46,447 nt of DNA, taken from an uncultured Bacilli bacterium (lineage in GTDB: Bacteria > Bacillota_I > Bacilli_A > RF39 > UBA660). The number at the start of each line of letters is the position of its first letter. Within the stretch, counting starts at the first letter, position 1. The notes below the pieces were generated by a model. It worked only from the letters and a program-made list of their open reading frames with translations. It made no database searches and was not told the origin of the DNA. Positions 16,011-24,857 of the stretch are shown piece by piece. The stretch lies in contig CAKPQS010000008.1 of the NCBI GenBank assembly GCA_934179675.1, positions 1 to 46,447 of the forward strand, in the 5' to 3' direction. The position numbers and the translations under genes were made by a program.

Positions 16011-18323
16011 TTAATCACTCCTAAATATTTTATTGTATATTTCCATATAATTATCAACTGGTATATAAGTTATACTTTTTTTTATTTCTGTTGGAATTTC
16101 ATTTAAATCATTTATATTTTTTTTAGGAATTATTATTTTTTTAATTCCATTTCTACTTGCTCCATACGTTTTTTCTCTTATGCCACCAACTTGTAATACT
16201 TGTCCTCTTAAACTGATTTCTCCTGTAAATGCTACTTTAACGGGAACAGTAAAGTTTTTAAAGGCACTTATTATTGCCGTTGTTATTGCTATTCCTGCAC
16301 TTGGTCCTTCTTTAGGAACAGATGTGTCAGGAACATGTATATGAATATCATTTTTTATTAATTGTTGATATTCAATACCAAATTTATCATGATTTGCTTT
16401 TATATAACTTAATGCAACTTCAGCAGATTCTTTCATTATTTTTCCTAAAGATCCTGTCATTTTTAATTTGCCATTACCTTTATAAAAGTTAACTTCAATT
16501 TTTAATGTATCGCCACCAAATTCAGTACATGCTAATCCATTAACTATTCCTGGTTCATTTATAAATGTATCATCATTATATTCATATTTATGATAACCTA
16601 AAAAATCTATTGTGTTTGTAATTATTGTTTTTTCTAATTTTTCTTTTTTTATTACTGATTTTGATACTATTTTTCTTACAATTGTTGCAAGCAATCTTTC
16701 AAGTTCACGAACTCCCGATTCTTTTGTATAGTGTCTTATGATATCTTTTAGTATTTCATCTTTTATTACAATTTCATCTTTTATTCCATGATTATCATAT
16801 ATTTTAGGGAGCAAATAATCTTTAGCAATATTTATTTTTTCATATTCTGTATAGCCTGGTAAATTAATTATTTCAAGACGATCTTTTAAAGCTTCTGGTA
16901 TTTGATTTATATAGTTAGCAGTTGTTATAAATAATACTCTGGATAAATCTATTTCTTCTTCAATATAATTATCACTAAAATATTTGTTTTGTTCAGGATC
17001 TAAAACATTTAGTAATGCTGATGCTGGATCTCCTTTATAGTCTTTAGACATTTTATCTATTTCATCAATTAATATAACTGGGTTTATACTCCCAGATTTT
17101 TTTAGTGCCGATACAATTCTTCCTGGGCTTGCTCCAACATAAGTTTTTCTATGCCCTAATATTTCTGCTTCATCGGATATTCCACCTAATGATATTTTAG
17201 CAAAATTCCTATTAATGGCGTTTGCAATTGAATAGGCAAGAGATGTTTTACCTACTCCTGGTGGACCTACTAAACATATAATAGGACTTTTTAAATTATC
17301 TTTTCTTTGTTTAACTGCTAAATATTCAATGATCCTTAATTTAACGCTTTCTAATCCTGAATGTGTTTTATCTAATTTAATTCTTGCATCATCTAAATCA
17401 AAATTATCAATTGTTTCTGTATTCCAAGGTATATCCAATAACCAATCAATATAATTCCTAATTGTTGTTAATTCTGGTGATGAAGAATTAGATACACTTA
17501 ATTTTTTTAATTCATTTCTTAAGCGTTCTTTTATATTACTTGGAGCATCTAATAATGCTATATCTTTTCTTAAGTTTTCTATTTCTATTTCCTTATATGA
17601 TAGATCACCTAATTCTTCTTGAATTGCTTTTATTTTTTCTCTTAAGATATATTCTTTTTGACTATTATCAATATCTTTTTTTACTTTAGCATCTATTTCT
17701 TTTTCAATTTTAAACATTTCTTCTTCTTTATAGATATCTTCAAGTAACATTTCAGCTCTTTTTATAGGATCTATTTCAAATAAATATTCTTTTTTTCTTT
17801 CTAATGTTATTGGTAATTGCAGTGCGATTATATCAGTCATTTTTGATAATTCTGTTATATTCATGATTAATGATAATACTGAATTACTTATATATGGAAC
17901 AGATTTTATATATTTTTCAACTTCTTGATATAATTTTTTGATAATAATTTCTTCTTCTGAATTATTAATTTTTTTTATTTCTATTTCTGATACTATCGAT
18001 TCAGTAATATCAGCACTATGATTTAAGTATTCATGTATATTTGCTCGTTTAATTCCTTTAATTATTATTCTTATTTTTCCATTAGGTAATTCAACTTTAT
18101 GGGTTATTTTTGATATAATACCTATTTTAGGTAAATCGTTTTTGTCAGGCATTTCTTCTAATGGATTATTTTGATTTACAACTAATATTTCATTGTCATG
18201 GAACATTTCTGATATATCTATTACATTAGAACTTGGTGTATTATCAAATTCTAATCTTATTTCATTATTTGGAAGTAATATTATTCCCTTTAGTATAATT
18301 ACTGGTAAGTTTTCTTTGATCAT
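16011..18323 (-). CDS. lon: ATP-dependent protease LonA
   Basis: Lon degrades damaged and regulatory proteins in the cytoplasm. The 770-residue protein has the LON substrate-binding N-domain (about 1-190), a coiled-coil region (200-275), the AAA+ module with Walker A GPPGVGKT at 353-360 and Walker B VILIDEID, and the protease domain with the catalytic dyad Ser675 (KEGPSAG) and Lys718 (GGIREKTYGA). The length and order match bacterial LonA; no membrane insertion typical of LonB is present. The ATG at 18323 has GGGAGG 5 bases upstream; an ATG at 18344 precedes that site. A good promoter lies upstream and the following unknown gene is co-translated. Confidence 0.96.
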   Translation of the reverse strand: MIKENLPVIILKGIILLPNNEIRLEFDNTPSSNVIDISEMFHDNEILVVNQNNPLEEMPDKNDLPKIGIISKITHKVELPNGKIRIIIKGIKRANIHEYLNHSADITESIVSEIEIKKINNSEEEIIIKKLYQEVEKYIKSVPYISNSVLSLIMNITELSKMTDIIALQLPITLERKKEYLFEIDPIKRAEMLLEDIYKEEEMFKIEKEIDAKVKKDIDNSQKEYILREKIKAIQEELGDLSYKEIEIENLRKDIALLDAPSNIKERLRNELKKLSVSNSSSPELTTIRNYIDWLLDIPWNTETIDNFDLDDARIKLDKTHSGLESVKLRIIEYLAVKQRKDNLKSPIICLVGPPGVGKTSLAYSIANAINRNFAKISLGGISDEAEILGHRKTYVGASPGRIVSALKKSGSINPVILIDEIDKMSKDYKGDPASALLNVLDPEQNKYFSDNYIEEEIDLSRVLFITTANYINQIPEALKDRLEIINLPGYTEYEKINIAKDYLLPKIYDNHGIKDEIVIKDEILKDIIRHYTKESGVRELERLLATIVRKIVSKSVIKKEKLEKTIITNTIDFLGYHKYEYNDDTFINEPGIVNGLACTEFGGDTLKIEVNFYKGNGKLKMTGSLGKIMKESAEVALSYIKANHDKFGIEYQQLIKNDIHIHVPDTSVPKEGPSAGIAITTAIISAFKNFTVPVKVAFTGEISLRGQVLQVGGIREKTYGASRNGIKKIIIPKKNINDLNEIPTEIKKSITYIPVDNYMEIYNKIFRSD

Positions 18324-18346
18324 ATTAACCTCCCTACTAGTCATTT

Positions 18347-18375
18347 ATTATAGTATGAAAGGTTAAAAATGTCTA
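18347..18375 (-). promoter_or_regulatory. Promoter of lon
   Basis: TAGACA, a 17-base spacer and TATAAT lie on the minus strand, about 23 bases before the lon start. No heat-shock operator is evident. Confidence 0.6.
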
Positions 18376-18394
18376 TCAATTTTAATTAATTTCT

Positions 18395-19231
18395 TTATTT
18401 TTCCAATAACAAATTATCTAATTTAACTATTTCTTTACCTCTATTTTTAATTTCATTAATCATCATATTTAATTCTTTAATATTGTCTTCATTTACATAA
18501 ATAGAAATAATATCGCCATTGTTTAATTTTTTACTAATATTCATTAATGGTTTATTTTTAATTATTGTTGTTGGTACTACTGTATATGCTTTATTTCGTG
18601 AACATATTTCTAATATATCATTATTTAAATTTTCTGTATAACAAAAAACATCATTAAATTTTTTTATTATTGTATTCATCCATAAAAAATCTGGGTTTTT
18701 ATAATCCATATTATTACTTAAATTTCCTATCAAATGTTTAGAACTTATTTTGTTTATTAAAGAATTATTTTGTTCAAAAAAATCACTTGTTACAAATATA
18801 TTAGAGTTTACTTCATTTTTTTCAAGAATATCTAAAATATTATTTATATAATCATTATTTTTTACTAAAAATATTAAGGAAACTTCATTTTTATTTTTAT
18901 TACCAGAAATTATAAATTTATTTTTATTATTTTGTAATAAATTTTTAGGTTTTATTTTTTTAATTACAAGTAATGTTTCATTAAAAAGACCCATTTTTTT
19001 CATTTTATAATAACTTTCTGATCTATCTACCATTTGTCCACTTATACCTGGAATAATTGTATTTTCAGTGATTATTGCTTCTTTTTCTTTTATATAATAC
19101 TTTTTTTCTACTTCTTTAATTTTAATCATTATTTCATCTTGTTCTTTTAAAACGGTTGCTGTTTTTTCTGTAAAGACAAAACTAAATATAAAAAGTGCAA
19201 TTATACCAATATATTCAAATATTTTTTTCAT
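18395..19231 (-). CDS. Membrane-anchored NodB-fold (polysaccharide deacetylase-like) protein, catalytic residues missing
   Basis: This 278-residue protein has an N-terminal membrane helix (about 6-22), a linker, and a C-terminal region following the polysaccharide deacetylase pattern: EVSLIFLV, then NILDILEKNEVNSNIFVTSDFF, HLIGN, GDIISIYV, and finally the IKNRGKEIVKLDNLL ending. The first catalytic motif (TFDDGP in active enzymes) reads IFLVKNN at about 120-126, and the metal-binding H-x3-H after IGN reads LSNNM at 171-175. The fold appears kept and the active site lost. The domain call is by eye. It stands between the coat-like gene (divergent) and lon. Confidence 0.6.
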   Translation of the reverse strand: MKKIFEYIGIIALFIFSFVFTEKTATVLKEQDEIMIKIKEVEKKYYIKEKEAIITENTIIPGISGQMVDRSESYYKMKKMGLFNETLLVIKKIKPKNLLQNNKNKFIISGNKNKNEVSLIFLVKNNDYINNILDILEKNEVNSNIFVTSDFFEQNNSLINKISSKHLIGNLSNNMDYKNPDFLWMNTIIKKFNDVFCYTENLNNDILEICSRNKAYTVVPTTIIKNKPLMNISKKLNNGDIISIYVNEDNIKELNMMINEIKNRGKEIVKLDNLLLEK

Positions 19232-19254
19232 CTTATCACCAATATAATGTTATG

Positions 19255-19282
19255 CACTATTAAAGTTTTTTTTCATAATATA
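19255..19282 (+). promoter_or_regulatory. Possible mother-cell sigma (SigK/SigE-like) promoter of the coat-like gene
   Basis: CATAATATA fits the SigK -10 pattern CATAnnnTA, with CACT 15 bases upstream as a partial -35. Such a -10 match arises about once per kb per strand in DNA of this composition, so support comes mainly from the gene it precedes. Confidence 0.3.
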
Positions 19283-19300
19283 TGAATGAAAGGAGATAAT

Positions 19301-19501
19301 ATGTATCAAAATTATTATTCTGGATATAGAGGAAATAATCGTTTCGTTGGTGGTGGTTTTTTAGGTCCATTTATTTTAGGTGGTCTAACTGGTGGTTTAG
19401 TCGCACCTTATTTTACAGGTCCAAATTATGGACCAAGACCATATAATTATTCATACAACAATTATTATTATCCATATTGTCCAGGACCATATTGCAGATA
19501 A
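19301..19501 (+). CDS. Small Gly/Tyr/Pro-rich protein, spore coat-like
   Basis: This gene encodes 66 residues. A Tyr/Asn-rich start (MYQNYYSGYRGNN) is followed by a short hydrophobic glycine-rich stretch (GGGFLGPFILGGLTGG) and a Pro/Tyr-rich end with CPGPYC. This composition is typical of small cross-linked spore coat proteins, and the surrounding genes include spoVID-like and ysxE-like genes; function is inferred only from composition and context. AAAGGAGA precedes the ATG. A terminator follows. Confidence 0.6.
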   Translation: MYQNYYSGYRGNNRFVGGGFLGPFILGGLTGGLVAPYFTGPNYGPRPYNYSYNNYYYPYCPGPYCR

Positions 19502-19526
19502 AAATGAGATTTCTCTCATTTTTTTA
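19501..19526. terminator. Bidirectional terminator between the coat-like and sigma factor genes
   Basis: AAATGAGA and TCTCATTT form a perfect stem around a 4-base loop, with T-runs on both strands. It serves the coat-like gene and overlaps the end of the convergent sigma factor gene. Confidence 0.7.
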
Positions 19527-20172
19527 CTTGCATTCTTAATTTTAGTATTCCATTTTGGTTAATTTGTCTTACTCTTTCTCTAGAAATTCCATAATTTTTG
19601 CCAATTTCTTCTAAAGATTTATTTTCTAAAATATGACTGGTTATTATTTCCTTTTCTCGCTCGTTTAAACAAACAAAATTTTTTTCTATTTCATCATATA
19701 TCATTTTATTTAAAATTTTATCTGTATATTCAATTTTAGAATCACCTAGTGCGAATTTTAAGTGAGCATCTTCTATATAATGTTTAATATTTTGTGTTCT
19801 TAAAACAATATTATTTTGTTTTAAATAATTAATAAATTCATTATAAGTTGGATATTTTTTGTAAATACTTACATATTTATAATATAATTTAACGATATTT
19901 TTTCTTTTTTCACAAGATATCATGGTATTGAAATAATATCTTTTAACAAATAATTGATTAAAAATATTGTAATTGTCTATTGAATATTTTTTATATATTA
20001 ATAATACACATTCATAACCTTTTTGAAGAATATCATCAAAATCTTCTTCTTTAAATAAGATTCTATTTAGATTATATATTTTATTAGCATAATATTTTAT
20101 ATAAGGAGTAAAAGATTCTAGAAATTGTTCTAATGTTCCATTTTGGTATATATTACATATTTTTTTATCCAT
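19516..20172 (-). CDS. Sigma-70 family RNA polymerase sigma factor
   Basis: This 218-residue protein has a region-2-like N-terminal helical bundle (about 18-95, with DDILQKGYECVLLIYKKY) and a clear region 4 at the C-terminus (about 165-215: LNEREKEIITSHILENKSLEEIG, then GISRERVRQINQNGILKLR). The ERVRQI helix-turn-helix binds -35 elements in this superfamily. Region 1 and a normal region 3 are lacking, so it is an alternative factor. It lacks the tryptophan-rich region 2.3 of housekeeping sigma. No anti-sigma gene is adjacent. The regulon is unknown; a sporulation or stress role is possible. Confidence 0.8.
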   Translation of the reverse strand: MDKKICNIYQNGTLEQFLESFTPYIKYYANKIYNLNRILFKEEDFDDILQKGYECVLLIYKKYSIDNYNIFNQLFVKRYYFNTMISCEKRKNIVKLYYKYVSIYKKYPTYNEFINYLKQNNIVLRTQNIKHYIEDAHLKFALGDSKIEYTDKILNKMIYDEIEKNFVCLNEREKEIITSHILENKSLEEIGKNYGISRERVRQINQNGILKLRMQVKK

Positions 20173-20219
20173 ATAAGTTCCTCCGTTAGTAATTGTACTA
20201 TTATTTATTTTTTTGTCAA

Positions 20220-20244
20220 ATTAAAAGAAGCTATTTTGCTTCTT
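20220..20244 (-). terminator. Terminator of rny
   Basis: AAGAAGC and GCTTCTT flank a 6-base loop, with TTTT following on the minus strand; the stem spans the rny stop codon. Confidence 0.65.
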
Positions 20245-21781
20245 CAATTGCTCTTGTTTCACGAATAACAGTTACTTTTATTGTTCCTGGATATTGTAGT
20301 TCATTTTCAATTCTTTCTTTTATGTCGCGAGCTATTTTATAACTTTTTGTATCATCTACTTCTTCTGGTTTTACGATAACTCTAAGTTCTCTTCCTGCTT
20401 GAACTGCAAATGTTTTTTCTACTCCATTTATAGAATTTGCTATATTTTCTAGGTCTTCTAGTCTTTTTAAGTAGTTTTCAAGTGAATCATTTCTTGCACC
20501 TGGTCTTGATGCTGATAGGGTATCTGCTACCGCTACAAGTACGGCAATTATACTTTTAGCTTCTTTATCTCCGTGATGTGATTCTATTGCATCAATAACA
20601 ATCTCATTTTCTTTATATTTTTTAGCAATTTCAGTTCCAATTGTAACATGGCTTCCTTCTACATCATGATCAATTGCTTTACCAATATCATGAAGTAAGC
20701 CAGCTCTTTTAGCAATTGCTTCATTTTCACCTATTTCACTAGCAAGGATTCCTGTTAAGTGTGCAACTTCAAGGGAATGTTTTAAAGCATTTTGACCATA
20801 ACTTGTACGGAAATGTAATTTTCCGATTAGTTCAACTAATTCAGGATCCATTTTATTGATTCCAAGTTCAAATAAAGCTGATTCACCATATTCTCTGATT
20901 TTTGTTTTCATATCTTCAGATACTTTTTCATATAATTCTTCAATTCTTGATGGATGAATTCTTCCGTCTTTGATTAATGATTCTATTGTTACTCGAGCTA
21001 TTTCTCTTCTTAAAGGATCGAATGATGATACAACTATTGCTTCTGGTGTGTCATCTATTATTAAATCTACTCCTGTTACGGCTTCGATTGTTCTAATGTT
21101 TCTTCCTTCACGACCGATTATTCTACCTTTCATTTCTTCGTTTGGTAGTGATACAACTGTTACTGTTTGATCTCCTGCTACATCTGCTGAGTATCTTTGC
21201 ATACATGTAACTAGTAATGCTTTTGATTTTTTATCGGCTTCTAATTTAGCTTCATTTTCTCTATCTTTAATATAATTAGCAAGTTCTTTGTCCATCATTT
21301 CTTCTGTATTTTTTAAAATAATTTTTCTTGCTTCTTCTTTAGAATATCCAGCTATTTCTTCAAGTACTGTTTCTTCTTTTTTTCTTAGTTCCTCCAATTT
21401 TACTTTTTCATCTTGTATTTCTTTTTGTTTATTTATTATATTGTTTTCTTTTTCTTCTAATAAGTTTTCTCTTGTTTGTAGACTTTGATCACGACGGTCC
21501 ATGTTGTTTTCACGAGCTATTAGTCTATCTTCAGATGCTTTTATTTCATTTTTTTTCTCTTTTATTTCTTTTTCTAATTCTTCTTTTAGTTGTTTTATTT
21601 CTTCTTTTCCCTCTAAGAGATAATCTTTTTTTAATTTTTCTGCATCGTTTTGAGCTTTATTTAGCATTTCATTAATGCTTTTAGAAGTATTATTTTTTCT
21701 TATTTGATTAATAATTAAAACACTAATAATACCAACTATAAGTCCTAAAATGACTAGTAAAATGGAAAGTAATATATCCAT
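20231..21781 (-). CDS. rny: Ribonuclease Y
   Basis: This membrane-bound endoribonuclease starts mRNA decay in Bacillota. The 516-residue protein has an N-terminal membrane helix (about 1-22), a long charged coiled coil (about 25-190), a KH RNA-binding domain (GRIIGREGRNIRTIEAVTGVDL) and an HD catalytic domain with GLLHDIGKAIDHD and SHHGD. The ATG at 21781 is chosen because GGAGG lies 5 bases upstream; a start four codons earlier has none. It is a single gene with its own terminator. Confidence 0.96.
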   Translation of the reverse strand: MDILLSILLVILGLIVGIISVLIINQIRKNNTSKSINEMLNKAQNDAEKLKKDYLLEGKEEIKQLKEELEKEIKEKKNEIKASEDRLIARENNMDRRDQSLQTRENLLEEKENNIINKQKEIQDEKVKLEELRKKEETVLEEIAGYSKEEARKIILKNTEEMMDKELANYIKDRENEAKLEADKKSKALLVTCMQRYSADVAGDQTVTVVSLPNEEMKGRIIGREGRNIRTIEAVTGVDLIIDDTPEAIVVSSFDPLRREIARVTIESLIKDGRIHPSRIEELYEKVSEDMKTKIREYGESALFELGINKMDPELVELIGKLHFRTSYGQNALKHSLEVAHLTGILASEIGENEAIAKRAGLLHDIGKAIDHDVEGSHVTIGTEIAKKYKENEIVIDAIESHHGDKEAKSIIAVLVAVADTLSASRPGARNDSLENYLKRLEDLENIANSINGVEKTFAVQAGRELRVIVKPEEVDDTKSYKIARDIKERIENELQYPGTIKVTVIRETRAIEEAK

Positions 21782-21873
21782 AAAAACCTCCATTTAGAGT
21801 TTAACCTCTATTACCATTTTAATATTTTTTAGGGTATAAGTCAATCTATTATGGGAAAAGGCCAAAAATTTTA

Positions 21874-21902
21874 CAAAAAAAAGAGATTATTTCTCTTTTT
21901 TA
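21874..21902 (-). terminator. Terminator of the YfhO-GtrA gene
   Basis: AAAAAGAGA and TCTCTTTTT form a 9-bp stem with a T-run on the minus strand, overlapping the stop codon. Confidence 0.7.
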
Positions 21903-24763
21903 AAAACTAATAATTTACTTAGTATATAATTAAGTACAAGCACAACAAATTGAACAATTAATTTTGATGTATCATTGTTAATTTTGATTAGTTTAACAAA
22001 TATAAACATGAGTGCTAAATCAATTAAATATGTTAATATTCTTGAACTTACAAATTTTATAGCTTCTTTTATTGCTTCTTTATTTTTAGTTTTACTTGCA
22101 AAAACAAATATTTTATTTGTTATATAAGCAAATGCAACTGATAATATCCATGATAATGTATTTGCTAGTATAAAGTATATAGTTTTTTCTATATTCATTA
22201 TTCTTGAAAATATAAAATATGATACTAAACTAACTAATGTTGTTAATGCACCTACAATTATATAATTAAATAGTTCTTTAAATTTATCATAAATTGACCA
22301 TATTTTTTTTCTTAATATTACATATATAATAGTTATAATTAAACTTATTAGCGATATATATATTCCTAATTTTAAACCTTTTGGTTCATAATTTAAATTT
22401 ATTTTATGAGATCCTTTTTCTAGATCCAAACCAATTAAAGAATCCATTACTTTAAAATATTTTATTTCTTTTCCATCAACTTTAATATTCCATCCTTCAT
22501 CATAAGGAATTGTGAATAATACTGTCGAATCTTCCTCAATACTTATATCACCTTTTAGGTTAGATGATGTTATTTTATTTATATTTACTTGATTATTTTT
22601 TAATAGATTATAATGTTTTTCAAATATATCTATATTTTCATAGTAAAAATAAATATCATTCATTATCATTTCATTTTCAAATTCTAATGTTACTTTAGTA
22701 ACATTTTTTCCTAAATTTAGTGTACTCCATTCATATTTGGTTAAATAATCTGTTATATATTTATCATTAACATATACTTTTATATTTGGATAATTTGTTT
22801 TAATATTTTCATTTACTGGTATATATAAATATAAATTTTTATTATCTGATTTAATATAATAATTTATTTTACCGATTGTTTTTGTTTTATATATATTATT
22901 TTCTATTTCTACATTTTCATATTCTACTTTATATTTTGCTTCTTTAAATATATCTTCATTTAATCCTGTAAATGCTTTTATTATATTATTTTGATTTATA
23001 AAAGGATTATTACTTAATTCAATATTCTTATTTTTTATGCTATAACCTAATGATAAATAATATGGATTTTCATATATTTTAATATTATTTACTTCTTTTA
23101 TTAAATCATAATTTTTATATTCAGTATTACTTAATATATATTTTAGCCCAAATAAACTATCTAATAAATATGTAGAATTATTATAATATACTCGTGTTAA
23201 TAATTTTCTTTGACCTAATTGCTCAAATAAATTTTCAATATCCAAACTACTTGTCGAATCAAAATGACTAATTCCATTATAATTGAATATCATTGAATCA
23301 TTAATCGCTAACATTTTTTTATTAGTTTCACGATCAAAAGTTTTTTCTATTCTATAGAATGTATCATCTTTAATTGCTTCTACTGCTTCATTTGTATTTT
23401 TCACATAATTTTTATATTCATTCATATATTGTTTATCTGACAATTTTAACATTGTAACATTTGCAAATGTGTTTATAAATAGATCTATTAATAATAAATA
23501 AATGATTGTTTTTTTATTTTGTAGTTTATATATATATAAAAGTCCTAGTATTATGCTTATTATAATGCTTATATTATATGTTGTTTGATTAAATTTGAAG
23601 TTAGATAATAATATTATTATGCTTAATATTATTAATATGTATTTTACATTTTGATAAGTTTTTTTAGAGTATTCATTTTTATTATATGATCTTATTGCTA
23701 GTGTTATTGTAAAGAATACAAATATAAATGCATGTCTATAGTTAAAGCAGTTTGGTTCTGTTAATCCATGAAATAATAAACATAATGGTTTAAATGTAAA
23801 TGTTGTTGCTAGTATAAATAGGCTTATTGCATTTATTATTTTTTCTTTTTTTGTTATTTTTTTATTAAAGAAGTATAGTATTACTAATATAAATATTAGC
23901 ATACTTGCTCCGATCATTGGTCCACCGTGCCATGTTTCGTTTACTCCGACTGATGCTGTAAATGCTTTTGCTATTATATTTGTGTATGTTGTATTGAATC
24001 CGAATTTTACTGGGGTATTCATTAGTTTTCCGTTCATTAGTCCTAGTAATGATGGTAATAATATAAATGCTGATATCATTCCTGATAGTAATGATGTTAA
24101 TAAATATTCTGTTATTACTTTAAATTTATTTATTTTGTTATGTGTAAATATATATTTATATATAAAGTATAATACTGATGTTATGCATATTATTGTACCA
24201 ATATAATAGTTAAATATTATTGCTAGTGATAATGATATTATATATAGTAATGGTGATTTGTTTGAGAACATTTTGTCTATTCCAAGTATTACGAGTGGAA
24301 ATAGTATTATTGAGTCAAACCACATTATGTGATACATATATACTATATTATAGGTCATTAGTCCGTAACAGATTGAAAATAAAAGTGTATTTTTGTGATA
24401 TTTTTTAGATAGGTAATATTCCATTGTTGTAGAACATAGGCCAATTTTTAATATCATTAATATTGTTATTAATATTTTGATGTTTTCTGGTTTAAAGAAT
24501 ATTACTAGTATATTAAATATACTCATTAGGTAATAGCCTATTAATGGTATCATGTTTTGTCCTAGTGTACTTGAGAATGTGTATTTAAAATTATTTTGAC
24601 CTAATAGTATTGTTCTTAAATATGTTAAAAATGTTACATATTGAGTATTGGAATCTATTATTACCATTGATCTGTTTCCGAATGGAAATATCCCTAATAA
24701 TAGGAATGTTATTAATATTATGGTTATTGTTATTCCGAATGATTTTAATAAGTTTTTTTTCAT
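21887..24763 (-). CDS. YfhO-family membrane protein fused to a GtrA domain
   Basis: This 958-residue polytopic protein has a YfhO-like part (about 1-815): many membrane helices, an early large loop (NTQYVTFLTYLRTILLGQNNFKYTF is split here by its helix boundary), and a long extracytoplasmic beta-rich section with YDEGWNIKVDGK near the end. A GtrA-like four-helix domain follows from about 833 (NYIIVGALTTLVSLVSY, later LNYILSKLLVFKK). YfhO proteins take part in glycosylating cell-wall polymers such as lipoteichoic acid; GtrA proteins are thought to flip or channel polyprenyl-linked sugars. The fusion suggests one machine for lipid-linked sugar use at the membrane. It is monocistronic, with its own promoter and terminator. 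Confidence 0.85.
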   Translation of the reverse strand: MKKNLLKSFGITITIILITFLLLGIFPFGNRSMVIIDSNTQYVTFLTYLRTILLGQNNFKYTFSSTLGQNMIPLIGYYLMSIFNILVIFFKPENIKILITILMILKIGLCSTTMEYYLSKKYHKNTLLFSICYGLMTYNIVYMYHIMWFDSIILFPLVILGIDKMFSNKSPLLYIISLSLAIIFNYYIGTIICITSVLYFIYKYIFTHNKINKFKVITEYLLTSLLSGMISAFILLPSLLGLMNGKLMNTPVKFGFNTTYTNIIAKAFTASVGVNETWHGGPMIGASMLIFILVILYFFNKKITKKEKIINAISLFILATTFTFKPLCLLFHGLTEPNCFNYRHAFIFVFFTITLAIRSYNKNEYSKKTYQNVKYILIILSIIILLSNFKFNQTTYNISIIISIILGLLYIYKLQNKKTIIYLLLIDLFINTFANVTMLKLSDKQYMNEYKNYVKNTNEAVEAIKDDTFYRIEKTFDRETNKKMLAINDSMIFNYNGISHFDSTSSLDIENLFEQLGQRKLLTRVYYNNSTYLLDSLFGLKYILSNTEYKNYDLIKEVNNIKIYENPYYLSLGYSIKNKNIELSNNPFINQNNIIKAFTGLNEDIFKEAKYKVEYENVEIENNIYKTKTIGKINYYIKSDNKNLYLYIPVNENIKTNYPNIKVYVNDKYITDYLTKYEWSTLNLGKNVTKVTLEFENEMIMNDIYFYYENIDIFEKHYNLLKNNQVNINKITSSNLKGDISIEEDSTVLFTIPYDEGWNIKVDGKEIKYFKVMDSLIGLDLEKGSHKINLNYEPKGLKLGIYISLISLIITIIYVILRKKIWSIYDKFKELFNYIIVGALTTLVSLVSYFIFSRIMNIEKTIYFILANTLSWILSVAFAYITNKIFVFASKTKNKEAIKEAIKFVSSRILTYLIDLALMFIFVKLIKINNDTSKLIVQFVVLVLNYILSKLLVFKKEK

Positions 24764-24778
24764 AAATCCTCCTATTTA

Positions 24779-24807
24779 ATTATACATCAAGATATTAATT
24801 ATGACAA
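24779..24807 (-). promoter_or_regulatory. Promoter of the YfhO-GtrA gene
   Basis: TTGTCA, a 17-base spacer and TATAAT lie on the minus strand, 16 bases before the start codon. Confidence 0.65.
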
Positions 24808-24828
24808 TATAGTTGTTATTAGAGTAAA

Positions 24829-24850
24829 AAAAAGAGATAATCTCTTTTTA
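24829..24850 (-). terminator. Terminator of the surface-repeat gene
   Basis: AAAAAGAGA and TCTCTTTTT flank a 3-base loop with a T-run on the minus strand. Confidence 0.7.
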
Positions 24851-24857
24851 TTTAATT

